Positions 11,234-22,790 are shown, counted from the stretch's first letter. The stretch: DNA of 35,887 bases from Ophiosphaerella korrae (GCA_028456385.1 JALNQF010000392.1:1-35887); one strand, 5' to 3'. The notes: generated from the sequence alone by a model not told the origin. Numbers and translations are program-made.

Positions 11234-11447
11234 AAGTACTAATCTCTTACCTTCTAGTAGCCCTACGCGCGTTAGTAAAAAAGTACTATTCTCCTACCCT
11301 CTAGTAGTACTACAAGCATCTTTAAAAAGAGCGTAAATCTCCTACCCTCTAGTAGCCCTCTAATAACTCTTAAATTAAGCTAAGTACTATACTTAGCCTT
11401 AACTAAAGCGTACTCTAAAAAGTAACAATCTCCTACTCTCTCGTAAC
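11234..11447 (+). repeat. Four spaced copies of a pyrimidine-rich leader motif
   Basis: Copies of a roughly 28-30 base motif with core ctcctaccctctagtag occur at about 11234, 11281, 11330 and 11420, spaced about 47, 49 and 90 bases, each preceded by an aagta- or gcgta-like segment. They lie in the leader between the tandem repeat and gag. The role is unknown; it may be an RNA packaging or structural element, or short repeated coding sequence. Confidence 0.75.
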
Positions 11448-11599
11448 TTAAAGCTAAAACAAGATAGCTAGTATAACCTAACGCGATCTAACTATAATAT
11501 TAAGGACTAATAAGGATTATACTATATAGATAATTTAACTACAATCTAGATGCGTAGTATATAACATTTAGGATAAGATTAACCTAGAATCCTCTACCT

Positions 11600-14500
11600 A
11601 GCTAATTTAGAGACTAGAACTAATTAGAGCTCTAGTAATAGCTAACTACACTCTAGTATTAGGTGTTAAGACTCTTATATAGTAGTCTAAACTCTTAGCT
11701 ACTAGTTATAAAGCTTTTAAAGAAGACCTTAAATACTATAAAATATTAGCTAAGTAATACTATAGTAACTAACACGAGTATAAAATAGAGTAGTTAAGTC
11801 TCTAGTATATTATAACGTTTATCTAATCTATAGTCTTACTATATCTACTACGTACGTACTACTTACTAAACTAATCTCTACACTAGTAGCTATTAAACCT
11901 AAAGCAAACTATTAGCGTAGACAAGCGTATTAAGTAAGAGCGTATACGTAATAAATACCTTAAATTACTTAAGCTTATAAGAAGCCTAGTAAATTAGGAT
12001 ATATAGATAGCTAAGTATAACTACGCTACTACTAAGGCTAAAACGTATTAAGTAGTAAAGTTACTACAAATTAATATAATTACTTAAGACTTTTTAGTAG
12101 CTATTAAACACGTAGTACTAATTTAGTCTACAACCTTTTAAGATAATAGAAGGCTATTACTTAGTATAAACTAGAGAGAGATAATAAAACGCTACTATAA
12201 GTATATAATAGTATACTATCCCCTAAATACAAGAAGGTGTAAAGCTACTTTTGTAGTAGATAATACTTTACCTTATACTACTAGTAGTAATACTACCTAG
12301 AGTAAGACTAGGGACGCCTCTCTTATAGATAGCGCGCTACTTAATAAATAGAGTAGACCTTGTAATTAACGTACACGCAGTAGTAATACTAACGTTAACT
12401 AAATAATAGGTTAAAGAGCTATAGGTAAATAATACCTAGCTTATAAAAAACTTTATAAACTTAGTAATTACTACTATATTAATCTTAACAAAGTACTAGA
12501 TTAGTAAACTCTAAGTAAGACTCTAAAAGAGCTTATTAATTATAAACGTAAGTATAATATAACCTTATAAAGACTAATAAGAAGATAGTTAAAGTATTAA
12601 ACAAAGCCTTATATAGAACTATACGCTAAGTTACCTTAGATTACTAAAATCTATAAGGAAGATTAACTAGAAGGATAGTAAATATTAAGTATTAAGAGTA
12701 CTTTTGTTACTAAAACTATAAAGAATACTTATAATACTTACCTTCTCTAGAATTCCTTTATCCTAGACTCTAGTTCAACTTACTATATTATAAACAACCT
12801 AACTCGTGTATATAACTATTGTCTATTAAGGCTAAATAATTATATATAGGTAGGTAAGTTAAAGATATAAGTAAAATAATATAGATCTTTTACCCTTACG
12901 CTAAAAAACTAGTTAATAGAAAATAAACTAGTTCTATATAACGTAGCTATATACCTAGATATCTTTTATAACCTAGTTTCTTTCTAGCTACTCTAGTAGA
13001 GAGGAATATAGTAAAATACTTAATCTAAGCTAATAACTCTAAATAAGCCTAATAGATAAACAATTAGATACTTTACTAAGATCTATAGTTAATAGGTACT
13101 TAAGTATTATTTATTATATAATCTTATATACTAAGTAGTACACTATACCTATAAACTTTAGACTATTAGAGTACTTGCACTACTATAGTACAAGAGACTT
13201 AGCTATCTAGGACTAGCTATAATTAAATACCTTATCTAGTAAGCTTAAGGGGTGCGTATAAAAAGAGTATCTATAGTCTAGTATAACGTATATAGTAAAG
13301 CTAAGATAAAGTAGTAAATTAGCTATATACTAAGAATTAGTTATAAAAGACTAAGAGAAAGACTCTCTATTAACTTCTACTTATATAAAGTATAAAGCGT
13401 TACTAAAGAGAAAAGCTAGATACTTATTACTAATAAGTACTTAAAACTATAGTAGGACTTCTACTTTACTAATAACTAGTTAGCTAAATTAATTATTAAG
13501 GTACTATTAAACTTAATCCTCTTCTTAAAAAATTAGTATAGTATCTTAGTTAAGGTAATTAAAACTAAAAACAAGATTATAACAGTAAAACTAGAGGTCT
13601 AGCGCTAGTTAAACTTATAAGGTATTACTATTAAACTTTTAGCTCTAGATACTTAAGCCTAGAATAGAGGAGCTAAGCGCGCTAGAGGAATTAATAAGGA
13701 GAAAGCACGTACTATACAACTTAACGCAAATTTACTATAGGAACTTTAGCCTAAAATTATATAGGCTAGAGTCTACTTATATAATTAAATACTAAGTTAC
13801 TTAAATAACTAGAAGATACTATATAAAGTATTCTTTACAAAAGTTACTAAGAATTAAAGAATTATAGTATTAATAAGAAAGCTAAACTTAGCCTACTTAA
13901 AAGTATATAGGTATAAAGCCTTTATAATAACTAATAATATATATTATAGTAAATTAAGGCTATAACGTTTAGATCTAAAAGTATAGATTAGCTACCTTAT
14001 AAGATACTAGTTATTAAATATCTACTAGATCTAGGTACTATCTATAGCTAAGGTAATAAGTATATAGGATATAATCTTTAATAAGTAAATAATCTTTAAT
14101 AGTAAAATAGAGGATCTAATAGATAACTTTATATATTAAATACTAGAAGAGATTACTACTTATATTAAAACAATCGAGCTCCTAGTACTAGTATACGAGC
14201 TAGAAACAGAGTCCTTCTATAAAAATAATACTAAGTTAGATATATCTATAAACAATAAAAAAGATCTATTTAGCTACTACTATAGAAGAAAGATTGTAGA
14301 TTACTATCTAACTCCTCTACTATCTCTACTTCTAGTAGTAATACTAGCCTATTTAATAACTAGAGACTAACTAGAGTTAATAGTATATAATAGATATAGC
14401 TTATCTAAAACTATACTATAGGTAGTAGCCTTTATAGCTAGTACCTAGGTAGGTAACTTTAGAAAATACTAAGGAGAACTTATAGACAAAGCTAAGATAA

Positions 14501-16160
14501 AGAAGATACTTACAAGAGGACTAAAGCTTTACTATAATTAATTCCTATTACTACCCTTATACTAAACAAACCTAGAAAGCTATCTAATAGGCGAGTTATT
14601 TAAAGAAGCCGAGTTATCCTACCTAACTAGCTATCGCTAGATAAAATTATAGACTAAAGTACTAGCTAAACCTATCTAGCGTTCTAGCTAGTAGATACTA
14701 GACTATATATAGGTATATACGTACAAGCTTAATAAATATTATTAATTTATTAAATGTAAAGCTTAACTTGTAGTACAAAGAGACTAGTAATAAAACGTTA
14801 TAGTACAAAAGACTTACGCTATAACACTAGCTAGCTAATCCTTTTAGATACTTATAGCTATTACTACTAAATATAATCTTAAACTAAAATAGTACAACGT
14901 AACTAACGCCTTTGTTTATATAGTAATAGACTAAGAGATCTATATAAGAATACTAAGGAGATACTAAAAGAAAGGTATAATCCTTAGAGTCTAAAAGGCC
15001 CTATATAGTCTCTAGATCTTACCTCTCTTATAGTAGAGAGAATTTATAGCTATACTTAAAGCTATAAGCTTTTAAATAGTACTACACGAACTATACTATA
15101 TAGTTAAAGATAGAATTATTATCTTCTTCTACGTAAATAATATTATTATCGCATATAACAAGTAGAAGACTAAGGAAGTATAGTAAGTAACTAATCTTCT
15201 AAAAGAGAAGTATACTATTACTAGAGGAATAGATCTCTAATAGTTTCTTAGTATTAAAGTAATTTAAGATAGAAAGTAATATATAATTTAACTACTATAG
15301 GTAGCGTATATTAATAAGATAAGTTAGCTTGTAGATAAATTATACGTCTATTATAATATACCTATAGCTACTACTAAACTTAAGGCCTTTACTAGCTAGG
15401 CTACGCTATCTAAGATTAATAAATATTAACGTAAAATTAGCTTACTCCTATTTATAGCTATAACTACTTAGCTAGATATAGCTTTTGTAATATTACGACT
15501 AGCTTAATTTCTTGTAAACCTAAGCGCTACTTACTATAAGGCTACTAATTAAGTACTTATATACCTCTCTTATACAAGATTAAAAGTACTCTAGCTAGGT
15601 AGTAGTAACTTATTATAAGTTACTAGTAATACTTCTTTTACTAATAATACTATAGATTAAAAAAGCTCTTAAGGCTATATAATTAAACTCTTTAATAGGC
15701 TTATTGTATAGAGAGTAAATAAGTAAGATATAGTTACTACCTCTACAACTAAAGCTAAATTACTAGCCCTATTATAAGTAGCTAAAGAAGCTATATTTAT
15801 TTTAAAACTACTTAATAAACTATACGTTAAACTCTCTACAAATTACGTTACTATCTAGTATAATAATACTTAAATAATCTAGCTTATTACTAAAGAACTA
15901 GCTAAGCTATAAACTAAGCTTTAGCACGTTAATATCTATAATTATTAGCTAAGATATAAGGTCTCTACTAGCTAAATTAAAGTAAAATATACTCTATTAA
16001 TAGAGATAATAGTAGATAGCTTTATAAAAGTCTTACTAATAAACAAATAAGAAAGCTTCTTAAATTAGCTTAGACTAGTAGAAGTAATAAAATACTAAAC
16101 AATATATAAAGTACTTCTTAATAAAATCTAAGACTACTTTAATAATTTTATACTTATCTT
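11600..16160 (+). pseudogene. gag-pol: Copia-A gag-pol polyprotein remnant
   Basis: One + frame carries the full Copia order through RIP stops. Gag is at about 11610-12400 (KAFKEDLKYYKILAK, IRNKYLKLLKLIRSLVN). A zinc knuckle follows near 12436-12505 (AYKKLYKLSNYYYINLNK, family Cx2Cx3-4HxxxxC with Cys now Tyr). Protease near 12755 shows FILDSSSTYYI (family LDSG.S.H). Gag-pre-integrase is near 13140-13260 and the integrase core about 13300-13900 (NKYSKL, RGAKRARGINKEKART). RT is at about 14640-15400 with YNVTNAFVYIVID and the catalytic box FFYVNNIIIAY near 15120 (YVDD, Asp to Asn). RNase H at about 15580-16000 shows TKAKLLALL.VAKEA and the frame ends near 16160. The exact start codon cannot be fixed, since ATG is a RIP target. 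Confidence 0.88.
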
Positions 16161-16190
16161 ATAATATCTAGTTTACTAACAAGTTACTAA

Positions 16191-16202
16191 CTTAAAAGGG
16201 TG
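16191..16202 (+). other. Polypurine tract of Copia-A
   Basis: The stretch ttaaaagggtg ends directly at the 3' LTR start (16203). The purine run aaaaggg is the expected plus-strand primer. Copia-A2 has the altered equivalent ataagagta next to its LTR. Confidence 0.75.
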
Positions 16203-16674
16203 TATTAGATAAGTTATATAATTAGATACTTAATACGCGATTAGATACGCGATTATATATGCAATCGCTAAGCTACTAACCCTACTATAGCTAAAAGGAT
16301 TATAGCCTTAACTATTACAAATAAAGGAATTAAATAAAGAATCTTATATATAAGGAAATAGACTATATTAGTATAACTAATATAATAAAGAAACTAGCAC
16401 CTTAATAGAAGGGGTGTTAAGGATCTAGCTTGCTACTATCTTAAGAGACCTAGCTAAGACTACTGTATCGCAGATATATAGATAGAGCGTAGGGCTAGAG
16501 ATAGATAGTAGAATTAATCTACTTAGTTTATACCTAGTACTATTAAGTTATAGGTAATTAATCTAAAAAAGGGCTTTTCTAAAAGCCTTAGTATCCCTCT
16601 CTAATAAGGCCCTTATATAGCTATTACAAAAAAGCCTTTTTATTAAACTACTATAACCTCCTTTAAATCTAATA
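16203..16674 (+). repeat. Copia-A 3' LTR
   Basis: Full-length partner of 10618-11089 (472 bp), ending aatctaata and followed directly by the ACTAT duplication. Confidence 0.9.
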
Positions 16675-16679
16675 ACTAT
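16675..16679. repeat. Target-site duplication ACTAT, right copy
   Basis: Second copy of the 5-bp duplication made by Copia-A; the left copy is 10613-10617. Confidence 0.85.
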
Positions 16680-16939
16680 ATACCTTTACTAATTCTTTAG
16701 CTTTGTAACTTCGTATTTACTAAGATCGCGAATTTATAAATTTATTACATGTCTTACTTTATAACTTTGTATTTACTAAAATTATAAATTTACAAATTTG
16801 TTACGTGTCCTAATTGTAGTTAGTCTACTAATTAAGCTTATTATCCTATAGGTCGTTACCCTACTTGTCCTATACTTTGTTATTAGCTAAGCTAGAGCTA
16901 ATTAGTTCTATCTTGATTTCTCTTATTACTACTAAAATA
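16680..16939 (-). repeat. Solo LTR of Gypsy-B family, second part
   Basis: Continues the LTR broken at 10617. It contains the duplicated ctttgt...gatcgcgaatttata block also seen at 22552-22660 and 34188-34295, then ends tactactaaaata at 16939, directly followed by TACGT. The two parts sum to about 460 bp, close to the 457 bp of the Gypsy-B LTRs. Confidence 0.85.
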
Positions 16940-16944
16940 TACGT
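16940..16944. repeat. Target-site duplication TACGT, right copy
   Basis: Matches 10413-10417 and restores the Copia-D reading across the gap when one copy is counted. Confidence 0.85.
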
Positions 16945-19900
16945 TATATTATATAATCTCTAGATTAAATTTAGCTATAATAGCTTTTACTAATCTAAAT
17001 AAGTATAACGCTAACGTAGCTACGTATATTAATTAGATTGTATTAATTATTTATAGATTACCTCTAATATAGATCCTAGCTTTATACTTTTTAAAGTAGC
17101 TATCTTTATTAAGCTTATATATAAATACTAATTTAAGTAGTAGTAAGTATTCTTCTATTAGTAATCTATTAATCTCTTCTTATATTCCTACTAAATTTAG
17201 AGTATTTATCTCTTTTTAAGCTACTTACTTAAAGAGCTCTCTATATTTATACGTATAGAGATTTTTCTATTTAGTAAGTAGTTTAGAGAGCTTATCTTAG
17301 TAAGATAAAGATAAAATCTACTTATATTTTATAGTAGCTTCTATAATTACTATATAGACTATAGCTAGTTAATTACTTTATTATTAGATAATAAAATCTA
17401 GAAGTAGTAGATCTTATAATACTCTACTTAACTCTTTTTATTTAAGCTTATATAAAAGTATATACACGCCTTTACTCTTAGCTTTATTATCTAGGTTTAT
17501 TTTTTAGAGTCTTTAGCTTACGCGTATTAGAGGCCTTTAAGCTTATTCTACTTTATTTAGAGCTTCTAAAGCTATAGCTACTTAATAAAAAGTTGTTTAG
17601 TTTTAATAAGCTTTATACTTATCTCTTAGCTATACTAGTAAGCTTACTTCTCTAGTTAAGTATATATCCTAAGAGCTACTAGATTATCTACTATCTTAAT
17701 TACTTTTATAATCTATATTAGTTTCTTATAGCTAATACTTTCTAGGCTTAGGTATTTACTCTAGAGTTTAAAGTCTAATTAGTTTAGGTTACTCTATATT
17801 AATTCTTTATAGCTTACTAGCTAAGCTTACTACTTATATAGGGTCTACTCTTTATTCTACTAGAGCTAGCTAGCTAGCTATACTTTTAGCTTCTTTTAGA
17901 GCTTTACTCTTTAGATCTTACACTAGCTACTCTTTTTACTATAGTTTTTTAGGATTTTTTACTATAATTCTAAGTTACTTAAATATATTATAAGCTTCTC
18001 TTATATTATATACTTTATCTTTATATAGTTTATTAACTAATCTTTAAAATATAGGCTCTTTAAGCTCTAGTATTTACTAGTCTTCTAATTCTTAGTAGAA
18101 GAGAGTTTTATTAAAGGTTACGTTATATATTATAATTACTTAATTTAATTTAGAGATCTATATTCTATATATATTAGATACTCTATATCTTACTAGATAT
18201 CTAATATAGCTCTTTAGGTTTACTTTAAAACTCTATTAATTGTATCTAGCTACTTATTCTCTAATTAGTAGGTACGCTTAGTAGCTATAGGTATATATAC
18301 TACTCTAATCTAGGTAGAGATTAGCTATAATAGCTCTTACTAGTTCTAGCTCGTAGTACCTAAAGTACTATTAAAACTAGTTATTAAGTACTATATTTAG
18401 AGCTTATAAATTATAAGTATAGCTTAGGCTTATATTATAGAGCTATATAGCTATATCTACTATCTCTAGCTAAAGTATTTCTAGTAGGTTTACGCTAGAT
18501 CTTATCTTAATTAATTTATTAATAATCTCTTAGCTAGCTCTCTTTAGTCCTCTATTTAGCTTATACGTATAGACTAGAGAGCTTTTAAGTATAATCCTTT
18601 TATTTTAAGCCTAAGTTTTAAAATACAATATACCTCTCTATAGTTAAGTTATAATATTATTATCTTATATAATTACGTATATATAGAGCTTATATTAAGC
18701 TATTAGTAAGTATTTAAAGTTTTTAAAGGTCTTTATTATCTTTAGAAGTAACTTACTTTGTAATAAGTAGACGTAGATCTTTCTACTATAGTTTTACTTA
18801 ATAAGTAGGATTTATACTTTATATATATACCCTATTAGTATATTAAAGAGATCTTATAATATGTACTAGTATAGTTATAAAGATTTTTCTCTAGATCTTC
18901 TTAAGATAACTTACTTTATATATATTATTACGTAATACTTATACTATACGCGTAGCGTTCCTTTAATCTATACATTTCTTACGTTCTTTACTAGTACTCT
19001 TAGAGCTACTAGTCCTAGATAGCCTAATCTTACTTACTAAAGCCCTTTAGAGTCTAATCTAAGATCTATTATCTATAATTATTAGTAGCTATTATATAAG
19101 ATTATATTTATTATAGTAAGTTAAAGCGTAATAAGTTTATATTTAATAAAAATAATATTATACTTATATAAAAGCTTTACTAGTATAATACTTTTATATA
19201 GCTCTCTAATCTTTAAAGTTATATTATATCTTTAATACTATACTCTAGCTTATTTAAGATAAGCTTCTAAGATAATATTAGCGTAAAAGCTTTTAACTAC
19301 TACTATATCTAGGAGCTTAAGATCTTTAGTATAGTTTCTATAAGCTCTATTAAGTATATTCTTAATAATCCTTATTCTTTTTTCTAAAATAGAGATAGAT
19401 TAAGTATCTACTTCTACGTAGCTAACTCCTAATGTTTTTATAAAAGTTTCTAGTTTAATTTAGCTTAATAAGTTAACTAGATATAGCGCTACTCTATTAT
19501 TAAGTATAGTACTTTCTAAGAGTAGATAAGCGTTAAAATCTATTATTAAGTATACTTCTAGGGCAAGTTTAATTAGTATATATAGATCTATTAGAGTAGC
19601 TTAAAGCTTTCTTTATAAAGTCTAAGCTAGCTTTAATAACTTCTTATAAGCTTACTAACTTTTTTTTACTTAGTAATTCTCTAAGTATAGCTAGACCTTA
19701 ATCCTTTAAATAATCTAGGATCTTTTTTCTCTCTTTAGTACTTATCTTTAGCAACTTACTTAAAAAGGTAGTCTAAAGCTTATAGTATATATTAGCTAGC
19801 TAGTAGTAAGATCTTCTATATAGGTACTCTTTTAATCTTTAATTAGAGCTTAACACTTATATTAGAGTTCTACCTAATATAGTAAAAACTCTTACTTATT

Positions 19901-20651
19901 AATTAGTTATATAGAGCTTATACTCTTATAGTAAAGCTAAGTAGATACTACTAATTTACTCTAGTATAAAGAGTTTTAAGCTAAGTACTATACTCTAGAT
20001 TACTATTTAGCTTATTATCCTAGCCTAGTCTAGAGCTAACTTATAGCTTAAGGCTTCTAGGAAATCTTATATAGTAAGGTCTCTTATTATATTATTAATC
20101 TTATATACTATAGCTTATTAGTATAAGTAGTTCTACTTATTATACTAGAGATCTAGTATCTACTTCCTCTACCTTGCTTTAAGTAGGTAAGCCCTATATT
20201 ATACTTAGATAAAGTTACTAGCGCTTATATCTAATAGTATAAGTAGCCCCTTTAGCTTTTATATAAGCTCTTAGAGTATAGCCTTATTTTTAGTAAGTAG
20301 TATTATCTTTACTATTAAGATATATCTTAGATCTACTATTACGTTAACCTATACGCTTAATACTCTTAGACGTACTACTTTTAAGTTCTAATTATCTCTC
20401 TCTACAAGATATATATTAATAGCAAGTTTATAGCTTATAAGCTTAAGTTTAGTAAGCTCTTTTAGGTCTACTTTTAGGTGTTCTAGCTCTAATATATATA
20501 TATTACTAGCTTTAACTCCTTCTAAGTTAATAAGATCCTAAATACCTAGCTCTAAAGCGTTATAGTATAACTATATAAACTAGAGTAGCTACTAAGAGTA
20601 CTTTTTAAGCTTAGTAGTACCTTTATTAAGCGTAGTAACTTTATTAGACGT
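16940..20651 (-). pseudogene. gag-pol: Copia-D gag-pol, N-terminal part: gag to start of RT
   Basis: Read on - from 20651 downward, one frame runs almost 3.7 kb with RIP-type stops only. The N-terminus TSNKVTTLNKGTTKL begins at an ACG where ATG is expected; a related fragment at 32708 has ATA there. Gag fills about 19250-20650 (LKGLLILLDI, LLILLNIRRS-like helices, ALEVYLIIDFNAYLLL). Gag-pre-integrase is near 18990-19080 (VRLGYLGLVALRVLVKN). Integrase core lies at about 18370-18900, with LNRGLKRAS.EIINK matching the family NGG.ER.G segment. RT begins at about 16940-17240 (EINTLN-like, KLVFIYKLNKD.YFKKYKA) and is cut at 16940 by the solo LTR, resuming at 10412. Some 17300-18300 sequence between integrase and RT is a low-complexity Gln-rich linker. 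Confidence 0.82.
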
Positions 20652-20740
20652 TATTGTAAAAGTTTAAGTAATAGATTAAAGTATACTAAGCTTGTAATCT
20701 CTAGCTATAGTATATAAGATAGAACTATCGTATATTCTTT

Positions 20741-20760
20741 AGCGCTAGGCTTATAACTAT
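20741..20760 (-). promoter_or_regulatory. Primer-binding site of Copia-D, half-tRNA type
   Basis: Directly inside the 5' LTR, the - strand reads tagttataagcctagcgct. Undoing the RIP-type changes, this complements the anticodon arm of initiator tRNA-Met (CTCATAA loop with its stem), not a tRNA 3' end. Drosophila copia and yeast Ty5 are primed by such a cleaved initiator tRNA half. The same bases recur in a second, otherwise diverged, copy at 32815-32834, which supports selection on them. Confidence 0.65.
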
Positions 20761-20977
20761 TGTAAGATTATAAGCTTATAAATAAATAGAAGATAATTAT
20801 TAATTCTAAGTAACTATAAAAGAGATAGTATATATATCTATATAAGATTACTAGATCTTTTAGTTCTTTTTATTCTATTTAGGTTCTATACTTATCTAAT
20901 CTTAGCTCTAGTTATAGAGCTTTGTATTACGCTAAAGATTATTAAACTCTTATAAAGATTATTAATTTCTTATAATA
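20761..20977 (-). repeat. Copia-D 5' LTR (minus orientation)
   Basis: 217-bp partner of 6834-7050. It starts tgtaagattataag and ends ttcttataata on +. On - the LTR reads tattataagaaatt... to ...cttaca and is followed by the primer site and gag, so this is the 5' LTR. Confidence 0.88.
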
Positions 20978-21483
20978 AAAGCTAACTAAGAGAGAGATAT
21001 TAAAGCTATATATACTAGGTAACTACTTAGTAACTACTTAGTAAGTAAGGTAGTTACCTAGTAGCTAGTAAATCTTTTAGCTAAGAGAGTATATTAGTAA
21101 GTTTACTTAGTACTCCTTTATAATACTAGATAGGTTTATAAAAACTACTTTAGAAAATTAGAAGTTATAAAAGAGCTTTATATTAATACTTAGTAGATCT
21201 AACTAGTAGAAAATAGATTACTTTATATAATATAGAGTAAAAGATAAAGATAGTAAATATATATAAAAGCTTAGTTAATTACTCTATACTATTTTAGTTA
21301 AGATCTAGCTACTCTAATATAAGAATAAGGGGCTTAAAAAGGTTCTATTTATTAAGAAGAAGTATAAAAAGTATAGTAAACCTCTTAATCTTTAATAATA
21401 ATAATAGTATTATAGTATAGCTATAATCTAGTTAATAAGTAAGTTTAGAGAGGTACGTACTTATAAAAGAATAAGAGTGTAAG
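20978..21483 (+). pseudogene. pogo/Fot1-like transposase, C-terminal part
   Basis: After the Copia-D 5' LTR, a + frame from about 21150 gives the typical C-terminal tail of fungal pogo/Fot1 transposases: KDKDSKYIQKLS, IQLLQYKNKGLKKVLFIKKKYKK with Gln read for the RIP stops, KPLNL, then a poly-Gln-like run and SKFREVRTYKRIR. In the family this is the L..EN.GL..AL..KKK..K stretch and the region around W-P-S-K. It is thus the rest of the transposase broken at 6833. The first 130 bp (20978-21110) are less clear and share ordered blocks with 34435-34635, possibly a small inserted repeat. The fragment is cut at 21484 by the Copia-A2 LTR. Confidence 0.65.
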
Positions 21484-21980
21484 TATCTAATTTTAAAAGA
21501 AGTTATAGTAAATTAATAAAAAGGCTTTTTTATAAAAGCTATATTTAGGCCTTAATAGAGATAGATACTAAAGCTTTTAGAAAAGCCTTATTTTAGATTA
21601 ATTACTTATAACTTAAAGGTACTAGGTATAAATTAAAAGAATTAATTATATTATTTATCTTTAGCTCTACGCTCTATCTATATATCTACACTATAGTTAT
21701 CTTAGCTAGGTCTCTTAAGATAGTAGTAAGTTAGATCTTTAGTACTTATTCTATTTAGGTACAAGTTACTTTATTATATTAGTTATATTAACGTAGTCTC
21801 TATTTTTATATATAATCTCTTTTATTTAATTCCTTTACTTATAAAAGTTAAGGCAATAATCTTTAATCTATAGTAAAGTTAGTAGCGTAGTAATTATTAC
21901 ACTTATATACTTAGCTAAATAAATCGCTTATATACTATTACCTATCTAATTATATATCTAATTATAAAACTTATCTAATA
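21484..21980 (-). repeat. Copia-A2 3' LTR (minus orientation)
   Basis: The reverse complement aligns along its length with the Copia-A LTR: tattagataag start, gagacctagctaag, tagatagagcgtag, and aaaagccttt...ttaaaattagata end. It is about 497 bp, longer than the 472 bp of Copia-A, and much more diverged. The inner boundary at 21980 follows a ctaacttataagagta stretch equivalent to the Copia-A polypurine tract. The outer boundary is approximate. Confidence 0.78.
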
Positions 21981-22333
21981 TACTCTTATAAGTTAGTAAC
22001 TTGTTAGTAAGCTAGTTATTATAATATAAGTATAAAATTATTAAAGTAGTCTTAGATTTTATTAGGAGGTACTTTGTATATTATTTAATAGTCTTTTACT
22101 CCTATTAGTCTAAGCTAAGTTAAGAAGCCCCCTTATTTATTTACTAGTAAGATTTTTATAAAGCTATCTACTATTATTTCTATTAATTAAGAATATCTTA
22201 CTTTAATTTAGCTAGTAAAGACTTCTTATCTTAGGTAGTAATAATAGATATTAACGTACTAAAGCTTAGTTTATAGCTTAGCTAGTTTTTTAGTAATAAT
22301 CTAGATTATTTAAATATTATTATAATAGATAAT
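21981..22333 (-). pseudogene. pol: Copia-A2 pol: end of RNase H
   Basis: On -, this block aligns base for base with the last 330 bp of Copia-A pol, including the segments tagctaagctataaactaagc and gtagatagctttataaaa. It encodes the C-terminal RNase H region and the short tail before the LTR, with RIP stops. Gypsy-B breaks it at 22334; the upstream part is at 34640-35528. Confidence 0.8.
22329..22333. repeat. Target-site duplication ATAAT, left copy
   Basis: ATAAT directly precedes the left Gypsy-B LTR and recurs at 34424-34428 directly after the right one. The sequence is low in complexity, so chance is possible, but both flanks belong to the same Copia-A2 element. Confidence 0.65.
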
Positions 22334-22790
22334 TGTAATAGGCTACCTACGTCGACTACTAGTAGTAGTTAGGGTATTAGTAGATTAAGAGTTAATAGTA
22401 AAGTTTGTATAGGTAATCTATAATAACTAATATTAATAGAAGATATTTTGCAATTGTCTTGTATTAGCGTTCTATAGTTAAAGGATTAAATTACTAATAC
22501 TATCCTAATAATGCGCATCGCTACTAACTATATAGTAATAATATCTTAGTAGCTTTATTACTTTGTATTTGCTAAGATCGCAAATTTACAAATTTATTAT
22601 ATAATAGCTTTGCGACTTTGTGTTTACTAAGATCGCGAATTTATAAATTTGTTACGTGTCTATATTGTAGTTAGCTTCCTAGTTAAACTTATTATCTTAT
22701 AGGTCGTTACCCTACTTATTCTATACATTGTTAGTAGCTAAGCGTAGACTAATTAGTTCTATCTTAGTTTCTCTTGTTACTACTATAATA
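22334..22790 (-). repeat. Gypsy-B 3' LTR (minus orientation)
   Basis: 457 bp, tgtaataggc to tactataata on +, matching 33967-34423. On - it starts with tattatagtagtaac. The bases preceding it on - read agaagagggaatag, a purine-rich tract that fits a polypurine primer. Confidence 0.9.
22552..22660. repeat. Tandem duplication of about 54 bp within the Gypsy-B LTR
   Basis: Two adjacent units (22552-22606 and 22607-22660) each contain actttgt.tttRctaagatcgc followed by aatttayaaattt. The same duplication is present in the partner LTR (34188-34295) and in the solo LTR (16695-16800), so it predates all three insertions. Confidence 0.85.

Larger units (their letters stand above)
10618..16674 (+). 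mobile_element. Copia-A: structurally complete Ty1/Copia retrotransposon
   Basis: A 6057-bp element with two 472-bp LTRs, a repeat-rich leader, a gag-pol reading frame, a polypurine tract and a 5-bp target duplication (ACTAT). It is inserted in the solo LTR of the Gypsy-B family, so it is younger than that LTR, which is younger than Copia-D. The two LTRs differ at scattered, mainly C/T or G/A, sites, so RIP and not age dominates their divergence. A related element in the opposite orientation (Copia-A2) is at 21484-35528. Confidence 0.92.
6834..20977 (-). mobile_element. Copia-D: Ty1/Copia retrotransposon with nested insertions
   Basis: Two 217-bp LTRs (6834-7050 and 20761-20977) in the same orientation bracket a Copia gag-pol read on -. 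Removing the nested solo LTR and Copia-A leaves about 7.6 kb, long for a Copia element because of an extra 2-kb segment at 7051-9165. Order on - is 5' LTR, primer site, gag, gag-pre-integrase, integrase, RT, RNase H, extra segment, 3' LTR. The element sits inside the pogo-like transposase. I cannot show a clean target duplication: left flank gctac, right flank aaagctaa, similar but offset. All frames carry RIP stops. Confidence 0.85.
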
